Counted from the first letter of the stretch, positions 18,054 through 27,468 are shown. The stretch: DNA of 64,000 bases from Candidatus Nitrospira nitrificans (GCF_001458775.1 NZ_CZPZ01000023.1:186001-250000); one strand, 5' to 3'. Made by a program: numbers and translations. Notes: generated from the letters alone by a model not told the origin.

Positions 18054-19229
18054 ATGAGCTTTTGGCTGAATCTCCCACGTCCGATCATTGGGTTGTCCCC
18101 TATGGATGGGGTCACCGATGCGTGCTTTCGATCGGTCATCGCCCAGCAGGGGAAGCCGGACGTCAGCTTTACAGAATTTACGCATGTCCATGACGTCTGC
18201 CACGGACCGGAGATTCAATTGGAGACGCTTCTGTACAGCGAGAGGGAACGGCCCATCGTGGCGCAGCTCTATGGGAAAGACCCGCATCTCTTCTATCTGG
18301 CGGCACAGGTGGTGTGCGAGCTGGGCTTCGACGGGCTGGACATCAACATGGGGTGCCCGTCGAAGAGCGTGGCGTCGTCCGGATCAGGCGCCGGGCTGAT
18401 CCGCACTCCAGAGCTGGCTCGCGCGATCATGCAGGCAGCCCAACGTGGAATCGAGGATTGGGCCGGCGGCCAGAGGCTCGAACAAGCGGGTTTGAAGTCG
18501 GCGCGAATTGCCATGTTTGAACGGCTGAATCACCAGCGCGGCCAACCCGGTCCAATCCCGCGCCGCCAACTGCCCCTGTCCGTGAAGACCAGGCTCGGCT
18601 ATGACTCGGTGACGGTTGAGGAATGGGTCGAGGAGCTCTTGAGGGAACAACCGACTGTGATCTCGCTCCATGGGCGAACCCTCCGGCAGATGTATCGAGG
18701 CACGTCGGACTGGTCGGCGATTGGGCGCGCGGTGGCATTGGTGAAGGGGACAGGAACGTTGTTATTGGGGAATGGGGACATTCAGAGCCTTGACGACGTC
18801 GCGGGACGAGTTCGTGAAACCGGGGTCGATGGAGTATTGGTCGGGAGGGGTGTGCTTGGCGCGCCGTGGTTCTTTCGCTCGAAAGAGCAGGCCCGCATGC
18901 GAGCCTGGCATGAGAATGGTGCCAACATCCGACGAGGTCCAGGCGAGGTTTCGTTGAATGAGCGCTTTGCCCTGTTGGTCGACCATGCGCAACAGTTCCA
19001 GGCGCTGGTTGGGGAAAAACAATTCCATCGTATGCGCAAACATCTCGGCTGGTACTGTAAAGGCTTTCCACATGCCGCCTCGCTTCGCGCACGGATGGTG
19101 CGGGTCTCTTCCGTCGAAGAGCTCCGTGCCCTCCTCGCAGAGTTTCACGATCGGCCGGAAACCATGGCAGGCCTTCCCCAGTCCGAATCAGTCGATGAGT
19201 CGAGCGTGTTGGTCTCACGATGCAGCTAG
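18054..19229 (+). CDS. tRNA-dihydrouridine synthase
   Basis: FMN-dependent TIM-barrel enzyme that reduces uridine to dihydrouridine in tRNA. Motifs: LSPMDGVTD near the start, FTEFTHVHD, GLDINMGCPSKSV with the catalytic cysteine, LSVKTRLGYD, VISLHGRT, and GVLVGRGVLGAPW. An insert after GCPSKSV (about residues 120-170) is longer than in DusA/B/C, so I do not assign a subfamily. The gene follows the DUF692 gene with a two-base gap and overlaps maf by ten bases, so the three are likely one transcript. Confidence 0.9.
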   Translation: MSFWLNLPRPIIGLSPMDGVTDACFRSVIAQQGKPDVSFTEFTHVHDVCHGPEIQLETLLYSERERPIVAQLYGKDPHLFYLAAQVVCELGFDGLDINMGCPSKSVASSGSGAGLIRTPELARAIMQAAQRGIEDWAGGQRLEQAGLKSARIAMFERLNHQRGQPGPIPRRQLPLSVKTRLGYDSVTVEEWVEELLREQPTVISLHGRTLRQMYRGTSDWSAIGRAVALVKGTGTLLLGNGDIQSLDDVAGRVRETGVDGVLVGRGVLGAPWFFRSKEQARMRAWHENGANIRRGPGEVSLNERFALLVDHAQQFQALVGEKQFHRMRKHLGWYCKGFPHAASLRARMVRVSSVEELRALLAEFHDRPETMAGLPQSESVDESSVLVSRCS

Positions 19230-19852
19230 TGCTGGCGTCGAGTTCGCCGCGCCGCCGGGAACTCCTGACACTACTGGGTCTTTCCTTCGAGGTGTGCTCG
19301 CCGGAGTTCCACGAACACCCCACGGTTGGATGGCCACCGATCGAGCAGGTCAGGCACTTCGCGCGTGAAAAGGCGAGATCCGTGGCATGCGCGAGGTCAC
19401 GAACCCTCGTGCTCGGCAGCGATACCGTGATCGACCTCGATGGCCGACTGCTCGGGAAACCGGTAGACCTTGCAGAGGCACGTGCCATGTTGGCCGATCT
19501 GGCCGGCCGCTCCCATCAGGTCCATACGGCCGTCGCCTTATGCGATCGAGAACGGCATATTGAATCAGCGGAGGTGGCCACAGCGGAAGTCTGGATGAAA
19601 GCAGACCTCGATCATGCCTATGAACAATATCTTGCATCGGAGGAATCGTTAGGCAAAGCCGGTGCCTATGCGATCCAAGGACTCGGTGGAGAGCTCGTGG
19701 AACGGATCGTCGGTGACTATACGACCGTGGTGGGATTACCGCTGAAACTTGTGGCGCATCTGCTTCAGTCGGCGGGGTATCCGCTTCTCGTGAACGTCGA
19801 GGGCCTGTATCGACGCAAGCCGTACGCGAACTGGAATCGGTTCGCGTCCTAA
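19220..19852 (+). CDS. maf: Maf-family nucleotide pyrophosphatase
   Basis: Housekeeping pyrophosphatase that hydrolyses non-canonical or excess nucleoside triphosphates (dTTP/UTP or m7GTP type) to monophosphates. The family start LVLASSSPRRRELL (residues 3-16), the catalytic-aspartate segment LVLGSDTVIDLDG (about 67) and GKAGAYAIQGLGG (about 150) are present. The last motif is typical of the dTTP/UTP (YhdE) type. The 210-residue length is normal. It overlaps the end of dus by ten bases. Confidence 0.9.
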   Translation: MQLVLASSSPRRRELLTLLGLSFEVCSPEFHEHPTVGWPPIEQVRHFAREKARSVACARSRTLVLGSDTVIDLDGRLLGKPVDLAEARAMLADLAGRSHQVHTAVALCDRERHIESAEVATAEVWMKADLDHAYEQYLASEESLGKAGAYAIQGLGGELVERIVGDYTTVVGLPLKLVAHLLQSAGYPLLVNVEGLYRRKPYANWNRFAS

Positions 19853-19948
19853 TTGCAAAGACTTGATCGTTTCCCTACAATGCACTCTCGCTCAGCCCAT
19901 TGTCTCGGATACGTACCCCTCGTCATGTCAAGGCTATAAGGGCAAGGT

Positions 19949-20596
19949 ATGACAGTTTGCAAACCGCTTGTCTCACTATTGAGCTTGATCGGCATCCTTT
20001 CAGTCGGGAACAGCGGCCTGTGGGCGATTGAGGTGACTTTGTCGTCGGACGAGGCGCACAAAGCGCTGGAGATCGGGCGCATTTCGATGGAAAAGGCCAA
20101 TTCCCCGGATGACGTGAAGAAGGTCCTTCAGCAAGCGTCTTTAGCCACTCGCGTGGGGGCTGACCCGGAGAAAGAGCCCTGCGGCGCCAGCGCGGTTCTT
20201 CGCACCAAACGGTATCGGCTGGAAGCCTTTGGTCGCCAAGAGGCAGCAGAATCGAAGAAGCGGAAAACGGACGTGCGCATGCCCGAAGAGTTTATCCAGA
20301 AAGTGATGGACATGCCCAACATGGAAATGGAAGTGCAGCTGTGCGGCGACGACGAGTATTTTGCCGAAGGCGCATTGATTGAGTTGCAGCAAGGGGCGAA
20401 GCGGATCAAGCCGATCGACATCGGCAAGGCAGAACGAGGACGGAAGAACGAAAGCAATGGCCCAGCCTACCGATCCAGATTTACCGCCCTCTTTGCTTAC
20501 GAACAGTTCGATCCCACTGCATCGTCCGTATTTGTCGTGAACCTACAGGATGGAAAAGAAATCAGAATTTCCGCCGACTTTTCCAAAGTGAAGTGA
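19949..20596 (+). CDS. Secreted protein of unknown function
   Basis: Not recognised. The 215-residue product has a signal peptide (residues 1-26, ending GLWA) and a charged, soluble remainder with two cysteines that could form a disulfide (in EKEPCGAS and VQLCGDDEY), so it probably acts in the periplasm. The C-terminal part (SRFTALFAYEQFDPTASSVFVVNLQDGKEIRIS) looks beta-rich. It lies 97 bp after maf, in the same direction. Confidence 0.6.
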   Translation: MTVCKPLVSLLSLIGILSVGNSGLWAIEVTLSSDEAHKALEIGRISMEKANSPDDVKKVLQQASLATRVGADPEKEPCGASAVLRTKRYRLEAFGRQEAAESKKRKTDVRMPEEFIQKVMDMPNMEMEVQLCGDDEYFAEGALIELQQGAKRIKPIDIGKAERGRKNESNGPAYRSRFTALFAYEQFDPTASSVFVVNLQDGKEIRISADFSKVK

Positions 20597-20819
20597 GTTC
20601 CCTCGTTCTCTGACCTCTGCATCATCGATCCAAACGCTCTTCCCCATCGTTTACACAATAAGGCTTTTATGCATCCAAAATGCCCCTGTGGCATCGAATT
20701 CCATCGAGCGGGTTACTCTATCCGAGTCACATTGAGACTCTACTGAGGAATTATGATAGTTAATCCATAAGAGAGCGGAAAGACCGAAAGCAAGGACTTG
20801 TAGCCGTGAAAAGGATGGG
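20597..20819. other. Intergenic region before nhaD
   Basis: A 223-bp gap with no gene seen. TATGAT near 20753 could be a -10 element, with no convincing -35. No riboswitch fold was recognised. Confidence 0.3.
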
Positions 20820-22175
20820 ATGTTGAACTTTACAGACCATTGGACAGGCTATCTGGCATTAGCGATATTTCTAGCCGCTTATGCGTTGGTGATCGCGGAA
20901 GAACACTTTGATCTGCGGAAGTCAAAGCCCGTCATGGTGGCGGCAGGGGCGATCTGGATACTGACGGCGATCGCCTATGTCTCTCAACAGCAATCCCATC
21001 TCGCCGCGGAGATCCTGCGCCATAATCTGCTGGAGTATGCCGAGCTGATGTTGTTTCTTCTCTCCGCGATGACGTTCATCAACACGATGAGTGAACGCAA
21101 CATCTTCGAAGCATTGCGGACAGGTCTCGTTTCGATCGGGTTGTCCCTGCGTTCGGTGTTCTGGCTGACCGGGCTGCTGGCCTTTTGCATATCGCCTATC
21201 GCGGATAATCTGACCACGGCGCTGGTGATGGGAGCCGTCGTGATGGCCATGGGGGCGGGCAACAGACGATTCATCAGCGGGGCCTGCATCAATGTGGTGG
21301 TTGCGGCCAATGCGGGCGGGGCGTTCAGCCCCTTCGGGGACATTACGACCCTCATGGTCTGGCAGAAAGGGGTGGTGCATTTTGGCGATTTCTTTGCCTT
21401 GCTCATCCCCTCTCTTGTCAACTGGTTTGTTCCGGCGGCCCTGATTTCGATTGCGATTCCACAGGATAAGCCCGTAGCCAGAACAAAATCAGTGCGAGTC
21501 AAGCATGGCGGCTATGTCGTGGTGCTCATATTTTTCATCACCATAGCCACCACGGTGCTCATGCATCATTTCCTTGGGCTGCCTCCCTTTATAGGCATGA
21601 TGACGGGGCTTGGAATTCTTAAGTCCTACGGCTATTTTCTCCGGCGCAGGGAATTGGATCTGTGGAAGGAGAATCCTGCGTTTGATGGCGATGTAAGCCT
21701 CAATGCAGAACTCAAGCCCGCGGTCAAGCCGTTCGATGTGTTCATCAGCATGAAACGTGTGGAATGGGACACGCTGATGTTCTTTTACGGCATCATGCTC
21801 TGTGTCGGCGGGCTCGGCGCATTGGGGTATCTGGCCACACTTTCTGAATTTCTCTATAAGGATTTGGGCGCCACGTCCGCGAATGTCCTGATCGGGGTTC
21901 TTTCAGCGGTGATCGACAACATCCCCGTGATGTTTGCCGTGTTGACCATGAATCCCGAGATGAGCCTCGGCCAATGGTTGTTAGTGACAATGACAGCCGG
22001 TGTCGGCGGATCGCTGTTGTCTATCGGCTCGGCTGCGGGTGTCGCCCTCATGGGGCAGGCACGAGGAATCTACACATTTTCTGCGCATCTGAAATGGACG
22101 TGGGCCATTGCCTTGGGCTATGCGGCAAGTATCGCCGTTCATTTCGCATTGAACGGCGCGCTCTTTCATCCCTAG
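20820..22175 (+). CDS. nhaD: Na+/H+ antiporter, NhaD type
   Basis: Inner-membrane antiporter that exports Na+ (or Li+) for protons. The 451 residues hold about twelve hydrophobic segments. NhaD/ion-transporter family features include SPIADNLTTALVMG (about residue 122), AANAGGAFSPFGDITTLMVW (about 160), and a mirror-related late segment AVIDNIPVMFAVLTMNPEMS with GGSLLSIGSAAGVALMG. The two inverted halves with buried aspartates are as expected for this superfamily. The gene stands alone, convergent with a CBS-protein gene. It may be linked to the NhaR-like regulator in this window, although that gene is 18 kb away. Confidence 0.9.
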   Translation: MLNFTDHWTGYLALAIFLAAYALVIAEEHFDLRKSKPVMVAAGAIWILTAIAYVSQQQSHLAAEILRHNLLEYAELMLFLLSAMTFINTMSERNIFEALRTGLVSIGLSLRSVFWLTGLLAFCISPIADNLTTALVMGAVVMAMGAGNRRFISGACINVVVAANAGGAFSPFGDITTLMVWQKGVVHFGDFFALLIPSLVNWFVPAALISIAIPQDKPVARTKSVRVKHGGYVVVLIFFITIATTVLMHHFLGLPPFIGMMTGLGILKSYGYFLRRRELDLWKENPAFDGDVSLNAELKPAVKPFDVFISMKRVEWDTLMFFYGIMLCVGGLGALGYLATLSEFLYKDLGATSANVLIGVLSAVIDNIPVMFAVLTMNPEMSLGQWLLVTMTAGVGGSLLSIGSAAGVALMGQARGIYTFSAHLKWTWAIALGYAASIAVHFALNGALFHP

Positions 22176-22196
22176 CCCGCATTTTTCGTGGGATCG

Positions 22197-22580
22197 CTAA
22201 AAGTCGTCGATGGAGACGGGTCGGAGAAAGTCCCGAACCGACACCATGCCGATGAGCGCACCCTCTTTGGTGACGCCGAGGTGGAGCGTGCGATGCTTGT
22301 CCATGAGGTCGGCGGCTTCCGTCAACGGTCGCCGCTCTTCGATCCCCGGCACCGGACTGCTCATGATGTCCTCCACCGGCACGAAGTAGGACACGTTCTC
22401 CGCTCCCACGAACTTCTTGACGACATCCGATTCCGTGAGGATGCCGATGATCTGCGTTTGGCGGGCTACCAGCACACCTTCGACGTTGCAGGCTTTCATC
22501 AATTTCGCCGCCTCGACGACCGACGTGCCTGCGTCCACTGTCACCGGTTCTTTCTGCATTAAGTTGCCTACTGTAATCAT
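22197..22580 (-). CDS. Two-CBS-domain protein
   Basis: A 127-residue protein made only of a CBS pair (motifs TVGNLMQKEPVTVDAGTSVVEAAKLM and VEDIMSSPVPGIEERRPLTEAADLM). Such modules bind AMP, ATP or similar ligands and regulate partner proteins. The start is set at ATG 22580 because AAGGAGGAGG stands directly upstream; a longer frame would add 15 residues without a ribosome binding site. A 23-codon frame with an equally strong ribosome binding site lies 63 bp upstream. Confidence 0.85.
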   Translation of the reverse strand: MITVGNLMQKEPVTVDAGTSVVEAAKLMKACNVEGVLVARQTQIIGILTESDVVKKFVGAENVSYFVPVEDIMSSPVPGIEERRPLTEAADLMDKHRTLHLGVTKEGALIGMVSVRDFLRPVSIDDF

Positions 22581-22643
22581 ACTGATCCTCCTCCTTATTA
22601 TTTTTGTTTGGTTACAGGCTACCAATGTGTTGTTGCACAGGTG

Positions 22644-22715
22644 TTAGGTGGATATTACGGACGGGTAAAATGTGGGGGAATGATCAGGGAACGCTTCGAT
22701 AATCCATGCTGTCAT
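22644..22715 (-). CDS. Putative 23-residue peptide upstream of the CBS gene
   Basis: ATG 22715 is preceded at nine bases by AAAGGAGGTGA, an almost perfect anti-16S match, and the frame runs 23 codons (MTAWIIEAFPDHSPTFYPSV...) to a TAA. The strength of the ribosome binding site is the only evidence that it is translated. It could be a leader peptide for the CBS gene or the relic of a lost gene. Confidence 0.35.
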   Translation of the reverse strand: MTAWIIEAFPDHSPTFYPSVIST

Positions 22716-22850
22716 GCTGTGTCACCTCCTTTCGGGTTGTCAGGACTTCAGAAAGGTTTGTCGTCGTTCCATCCCTGATCGACATGATGCAGCCAACTGG
22801 GTCACTTTTTCCCCTTCGTTACGATCCCGCGAATTCTGTGTGAAGAATGA

Positions 22851-23501
22851 TTACTCGAATTCCTCCCAGCCGCTCAAGCGGCTGCCGAAGACCAGCGTGC
22901 GTCTGGTAGTGGAAACGAGGATGAGCCCATTGTCATTCTCCACTTCCACGATTCGCTCGTGCACATCCAGGGCCTTCGACGCGAAGCCCCCAAGCAACGG
23001 CGTGAATCCGATCAATCGCTCATTGGTGATGAAGACCGCTCCATAGTCGTTGCTGTGGAAGCGAGCCACTTTTTCGCGCATCCCTAACGTTTCTTCGAGC
23101 CATAGGCCGTTGACGCCGCGAAATCCGTACAGATGCCGGTCCGTCCTGATGAGGCTGAAGGTCGGAAGGATCTTCCGTTCCAGGACTTTTTCATTCACGT
23201 CCAGTTCTTTCTTGCTCCAGGTCAGGGCACGGCTTGAAAATCCTAAGAGCCGACGAGATGTCACCACGATGCCGTTGATCCCGTTTGCGCCGGAACTGAT
23301 CACGACTTCCTGGGCGCCCAACGGAATGTCCCTCCGCCCGCTCAGTTGACTGGTCGCGACGGCCATGCCGGATTCGAACCATAAAGCGATCTCGGATTGA
23401 GGATCTCCCGTAACGACGGCCGGTGAAATTATCAAAGCCAGACAAAGGTAGGTTGTGCAGAAGAACGGGGTCAAAAGGCCAAGGGAGTCGGTTGCCTTCA
23501 T
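22851..23501 (-). CDS. Secreted protein with three internal repeats, unknown function
   Basis: Not recognised. The 216-residue product has an N-terminal hydrophobic signal (residues 10-32) and then at least three copies of a roughly 45-residue unit: VVTSRRLLGFSSRALTW, LIRTDRHLYGFRGVNGLW and VFITNERLIGFTPLLGGF, with a degenerate fourth (LVSTTRRTLVFGSRLSGW). The pattern (two beta strands, R-x-x-G-F, aromatic end) suggests a repetitive beta fold such as a small propeller or sandwich. It is probably periplasmic. Confidence 0.6.
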   Translation of the reverse strand: MKATDSLGLLTPFFCTTYLCLALIISPAVVTGDPQSEIALWFESGMAVATSQLSGRRDIPLGAQEVVISSGANGINGIVVTSRRLLGFSSRALTWSKKELDVNEKVLERKILPTFSLIRTDRHLYGFRGVNGLWLEETLGMREKVARFHSNDYGAVFITNERLIGFTPLLGGFASKALDVHERIVEVENDNGLILVSTTRRTLVFGSRLSGWEEFE

Positions 23502-23597
23502 GTTTCACGGAGATTGATTTGGTTCCTCGGGCTTCTCCAAGATGCTAAGGCGTGATCGAAACATTGCGCCCCTGCTCAGGTGAGACGACGCGGAGTG

Positions 23598-24707
23598 TTA
23601 GTGCCCCGCCCCCATCGGGAGAAAGGGAAGGGCTATGGAAAGCGTGATCAATATGATGATAATCCACTCAAGCACCTCCATTCGCCTGGTGCCGGCTCGA
23701 TCCGACATCTTGCCGTAGATACTTTCCAGGGTTTGCAGTTTACGAAGAATGCTCGCGTCCCAGGCCTCCAAATGAAAACGTTGCGAGACGAGCCGATAGA
23801 CTCGCGCAAGGTACTGATCGCCCAGCAGTTTCAAGGTATTGGTGACGTGTTCGAAGAGCAGGGCGCTGTCTACCTGAAGCTGCGCGATGTGTGTCAGGTC
23901 TTTTTCGTGTGAGCCGGGCAGCGACAGGAGCCGCGGCTTTCGAGACAGGGCCTCATACCCTTCATCCAGCGCCAGATCCAACTGTTCGTCGAGCATCCGC
24001 ATCTCCAGCAACTCCACGTTGGCGAACTCCAACACCGCGCGGACGTCGTCCATTTCTTTGCCGAACAACACCGCTGAATGCCAGTCGATTAGCGCCATGT
24101 CCTCTTGTCCGAACGAGATGCGGCAGGAGAGCGCATCGGCCACTTCTTGATCGGACAGCGCGGTCCGCTCCGCGCGCAATAGATGAGCCAAGTCGGTTTC
24201 GTGACTTGTCCACATCAGGGGAGGCTCCGGCACGGACGACTCGATCGAAAAAATGATGTAATCCTCCACTTCCTCCGCAATGGCCGGCCGCTCGATGGCC
24301 GCGCCTAGCGCATGGACCAACTGCTCCACGCGTGTGCGCGACTCAGTCAGCAGTCGTTCATTCTCATAGAGCGACTCGCTCAGATCTAACAATCGAGCGA
24401 ATGGTCCTTCGATCGGGAAGCGATAGGTAATGGTGACCGCGCCGAAGTCATAGGCCATGACCTCGATAGTAGAACTCGCCTGATACCGCCCCACGTCGAC
24501 GATGCTTCCTTCCTGAACCAACCGCAGCGGAGCCGGCCGATACTCAAAATACTGAGGCGCTCTGGTCTTATGGCGCAGGCGCCCTCGTTCCGTCCCGGCG
24601 ATGATCCGCCGTTCCGCCTCGGTCAGGTTGATGGAGAGCCCGATATCGTACGCAAAAATGGCGAAGCAGGTTCCTTTGGTGATGGTGACATGCTCCGGCA
24701 TCGTCAT
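23598..24707 (-). CDS. RMD1/DUF155-like protein with C-terminal membrane anchor
   Basis: The 369-residue protein ends in a heptad-rich helical region followed by one membrane segment (RRMEVLEWIIIILITLSIALPFL), the typical end of the RMD1/YagE (DUF155) family. The N-terminal half (KGTCFAIFAYDIGLSINL, then VEVMAYDFGAVTITYRF) also fits that family. Biochemical function is unknown; eukaryotic relatives (RMND1) act in mitochondrial translation. Start at ATG 24707 or ATG 24701; GAGGG lies just upstream of both. It is co-directional with the preceding gene on the minus strand. Confidence 0.65.
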   Translation of the reverse strand: MTMPEHVTITKGTCFAIFAYDIGLSINLTEAERRIIAGTERGRLRHKTRAPQYFEYRPAPLRLVQEGSIVDVGRYQASSTIEVMAYDFGAVTITYRFPIEGPFARLLDLSESLYENERLLTESRTRVEQLVHALGAAIERPAIAEEVEDYIIFSIESSVPEPPLMWTSHETDLAHLLRAERTALSDQEVADALSCRISFGQEDMALIDWHSAVLFGKEMDDVRAVLEFANVELLEMRMLDEQLDLALDEGYEALSRKPRLLSLPGSHEKDLTHIAQLQVDSALLFEHVTNTLKLLGDQYLARVYRLVSQRFHLEAWDASILRKLQTLESIYGKMSDRAGTRRMEVLEWIIIILITLSIALPFLPMGAGH

Positions 24708-24951
24708 CCCTCGCGCTCCAATCATTCTAACAGTTTCACCTCGTGCATTCTGACAAGCATGCCCTGATTGCCCGAGACAGATGCATCGTTCTTGTGCCGA
24801 TTCGGTGACTCGACTGGTTTTGGTTGTGCAATGGGTGCATGCCCTGACCTCTTGCGATCAGTGATACAGCATAAACGGCAACAAATGATTACGGAGAGTG
24901 TGTAAACATCTCGATGTGGTTGCTGTAAATGGACATGGGAAAAAAGTCTTA

Positions 24952-25327
24952 CTACGTCGGACGCTGATCCAATAGTTTGTACCCCGGCGTCTTGACCGAG
25001 ACGATCGAGTCATTGAGAAGCGGCACTTTTACTTTCAGGCGCCGGACATGGACATCGACGGTTCGTGTCGTCCCATAGTAGTCATAACCCCAGACCGCAT
25101 TGAGAAGCACCTCTCGCGTCGGCACTCGCCCGGGGTGACGCAAGATGTTCAAGCAGTCCAAACTCCTTGGCCGTGAGCAGCGCTTCTTTTCCTTGCACCG
25201 TCACTTCATGTCGCGTCAGATCCATCCGTAAATGACCATATGTAAAAGAGGTGGTTTTTCCATCGGTTGTCCGGTCAAAACGAATGTTCTTGTGACGGAG
25301 TGAACTCACGGAATCTCCCCCGATCAT
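24952..25327 (-). pseudogene. OmpR/PhoB-type DNA-binding domain fragment, frameshifted
   Basis: Two frames together encode a winged-helix output domain. The first ends with YGHLRMDLTRHEVTVQGKEALLTAKEFGLLEHL; the second continues RHPGRVPTREVLLNAVWGYDYYGTTRTVDVHVRRLKVKV and ends GYKLLD. The switch lies at about 25145-25150, where one extra base (or two missing) breaks the frame after LLEHL. No receiver domain precedes it, so the gene has also lost its N-terminal half. No histidine kinase is adjacent. I read it as a decayed response regulator. Confidence 0.75.
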
Positions 25328-25431
25328 TCTTCCTTAAGCTTGCGCGAGCAAACATACGCTCTCTACGTTACAGGCTTGTTACGAATGGAAGGATGGAAAG
25401 GCGAAGGTATGAGAGGTGTGAAACGACGATG

Positions 25432-27186
25432 TCAGGCGGTCGGTTCGTTCAAGCGGATGGTATAGAGGTAGTGGTACAGACCCTTACGGGCGAGAAGCTC
25501 TGCGTGCGTGCCTTCCTCGACCAATTTCCCCTTATCCAAGACTAGAATTCGGTCGGCGCGCTGAATGGTCGACAGTCGATGGGCGACGACGAAGGTCGTG
25601 CGACCTTCCATGAGGCGCTGAAGGGCTTCCTGCACCAGCCGCTCCGATTCGGTATCCAGCGCTGAGGTCGCTTCGTCCAGCAATAAAATGCGGGGATTCT
25701 TCAAGATCGCCCGAGCGATCGCAATACGTTGGCGTTGTCCGCCCGAGAGGTTGACTCCTTTCTCGCCGACCAGGGTGTGGTATCTGTCCGGCAAGCTCGT
25801 GATGAAGTCATGAGCATGCGCGGCCTTGCTCGCCTCCAATACCGCGGCTTCGTCCGCTTCCCTCTTTCCGTAGCGAATGTTGTCGAGAATGGTTCCTCCA
25901 AAAAGAATGGTTTCCTGTGGAACCAGCGCAATCTGGCGGTACCAACTTTCAAGGGTCACGTCCCGCAGATCTTTGCCGTCGATAGTGAGGCGCCCTTCTA
26001 TGGGATCGTAGAACCGGTGCAGCAGGTTGATGACCGTGGTTTTCCCGGCGCCGGTTGGGCCGACGAAGGCGACCAATTCTCCCGGCTTGGCTTCGAACGA
26101 CAGATCCAATAACACTGGGTGTTGAAGGTCGTAACCGAAGCTGATCCTCTCGACCAGGACGTGCCCTTGGACTGTGGCGAGACTTTGTGCCTTGGGTGAG
26201 TCTGCAATTTCCGGTTGTGCATCCAGAATTTCAAAGACTCGTTGCAGGGCTCCCTGCGCCTCTTTGAGCTGCGTAAAGATGCGGGCTCCTGAACTGAAGG
26301 GGCCGATGAGAATGCCGGCAAAGAGGACGAAGGCGAACAGCTCCCCTGGCGTGACCGTCCCTTCGATGACCTGTCGACCGCCGTACCAGAGCACCGCCGC
26401 TGCAGAGGAGAACGTGACCAGGCTGATCACGGGAATGAACACGGCCATGATGCCTGCCCGGTGCAGTGTGAGACGAAGCGTCTCGTTCACCTGGGTGGCG
26501 AAGCGAGTTTCTTCCCGCGGTATCTGCACGAAGGATTTGACGATTCGAATGCCGGAAATCACTTCCTCGACGAGAGTGCTGAGCGCAGCTGTGTGGTCTT
26601 GAATCGAGGTCGACAGGGACTTCAGTCTGCGACCGAATACCTTGGCGACCAGGACCAGCAACGGGAGCAGAATCAGGATCAGGAGGCAGAGGCGCCAATT
26701 CATCATCAGGAGAAATGTCATGCCGCCGATGAAGGTCACGAGTTGCTTGACCGTGTCGATCGGGGTTTCCGTGACGATGGATTGAATGACCGCGACGTCG
26801 TTCATCACTCGCGACAGCAACTCCCCGGTGCGACGCCGGGCGAAAAAACTGACTGTCAACGTCTGCAGGTGGCCGAAGAGATGTTTGCGAAAGTCGGCGA
26901 CAATGTGTTGAGAAACCCACGCCGTCAGGTAGCTGTGGCCCATCGAGCAGAGCCCCTGCAGAATCACCAGGCTCAGGAACAGGCCGATCGACCAAGTCAT
27001 TTGGTCGGCATCGTGCTGAACGGTAATGACATCCCAGAGGCTGCCGGCCAACCGAACCAAGGCAAGATTAATGAGCGCAACCCCGCTCACTAAGAGCCCG
27101 GCCAGCATCAGCCGTGTCACATACGGGCGTACGAACGGCAGGAATCGCTTGAAGATCGACATCGTGGTCAGGCGGCGCGTCGGCAC
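25432..27186 (-). CDS. ABC exporter, MsbA-like (lipid A/lipid flippase type)
   Basis: A 584-residue homodimer-type half-transporter with six predicted membrane segments (about residues 20-310) and a fully canonical ATPase: Walker A GPTGAGKTT, signature LSGGQRQRIA, Walker B ILLLDEATSALD and H-loop VAHRLSTI. This is the normal counterpart of the degenerate ABC protein at 7455. The closest familiar family is MsbA/multidrug exporters, so lipid A core flipping is a reasonable guess but not proven; no kdsB or lpxK gene is next to it. Start at GTG 27186 (GAGGG nine bases before); ATG 27162 is an alternative. Confidence 0.85.
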   Translation of the reverse strand: MPTRRLTTMSIFKRFLPFVRPYVTRLMLAGLLVSGVALINLALVRLAGSLWDVITVQHDADQMTWSIGLFLSLVILQGLCSMGHSYLTAWVSQHIVADFRKHLFGHLQTLTVSFFARRRTGELLSRVMNDVAVIQSIVTETPIDTVKQLVTFIGGMTFLLMMNWRLCLLILILLPLLVLVAKVFGRRLKSLSTSIQDHTAALSTLVEEVISGIRIVKSFVQIPREETRFATQVNETLRLTLHRAGIMAVFIPVISLVTFSSAAAVLWYGGRQVIEGTVTPGELFAFVLFAGILIGPFSSGARIFTQLKEAQGALQRVFEILDAQPEIADSPKAQSLATVQGHVLVERISFGYDLQHPVLLDLSFEAKPGELVAFVGPTGAGKTTVINLLHRFYDPIEGRLTIDGKDLRDVTLESWYRQIALVPQETILFGGTILDNIRYGKREADEAAVLEASKAAHAHDFITSLPDRYHTLVGEKGVNLSGGQRQRIAIARAILKNPRILLLDEATSALDTESERLVQEALQRLMEGRTTFVVAHRLSTIQRADRILVLDKGKLVEEGTHAELLARKGLYHYLYTIRLNEPTA

Positions 27187-27249
27187 GAAATCGTGCCCTC
27201 GCTCGGGGCAACGCTGAAAGAGTACGCTGACGAAGGTGAGAGGAAACGA

Positions 27250-27468
27250 CTAGAGTTGAGCGATCGACTCGATCAGGTTTTTATTGATCGCCACGAAATC
27301 CGATCGCTCCGTATCGTCGACAACGACGTCGGTCAGGCTGATAAAGAGACGCGCTTCTTCGTTGATCGCGTCGGAGACACGGTTCCGCATCGGAGGGACC
27401 AGGAAGTCTCCCACGTAGGTACAATTGACCGTTCGTACGCGGATGCGGACTTTCTTCCCCTCGGCCAC
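27250..27468 (-). CDS. Small conserved-type protein, unknown function
   Basis: A 72-residue protein (MAEGKKVRIRVRTVNCTYVGDF, then VPPMRNRVSDAINEEARLFISLTDVVV). The pattern resembles small beta-barrel proteins of the DUF6812 type, but I am not sure of that. It is co-directional with, and between, the COX24-like gene and the ABC exporter gene. No catalytic motif was seen. Confidence 0.6.
   Translation of the reverse strand: MAEGKKVRIRVRTVNCTYVGDFLVPPMRNRVSDAINEEARLFISLTDVVVDDTERSDFVAINKNLIESIAQL

Noticed and set aside
20997-21380. Antisense frames inside nhaD and other genes
   Set aside because: Long frames on the opposite strand are expected in GC-rich coding DNA; none has a family motif or ribosome binding site.
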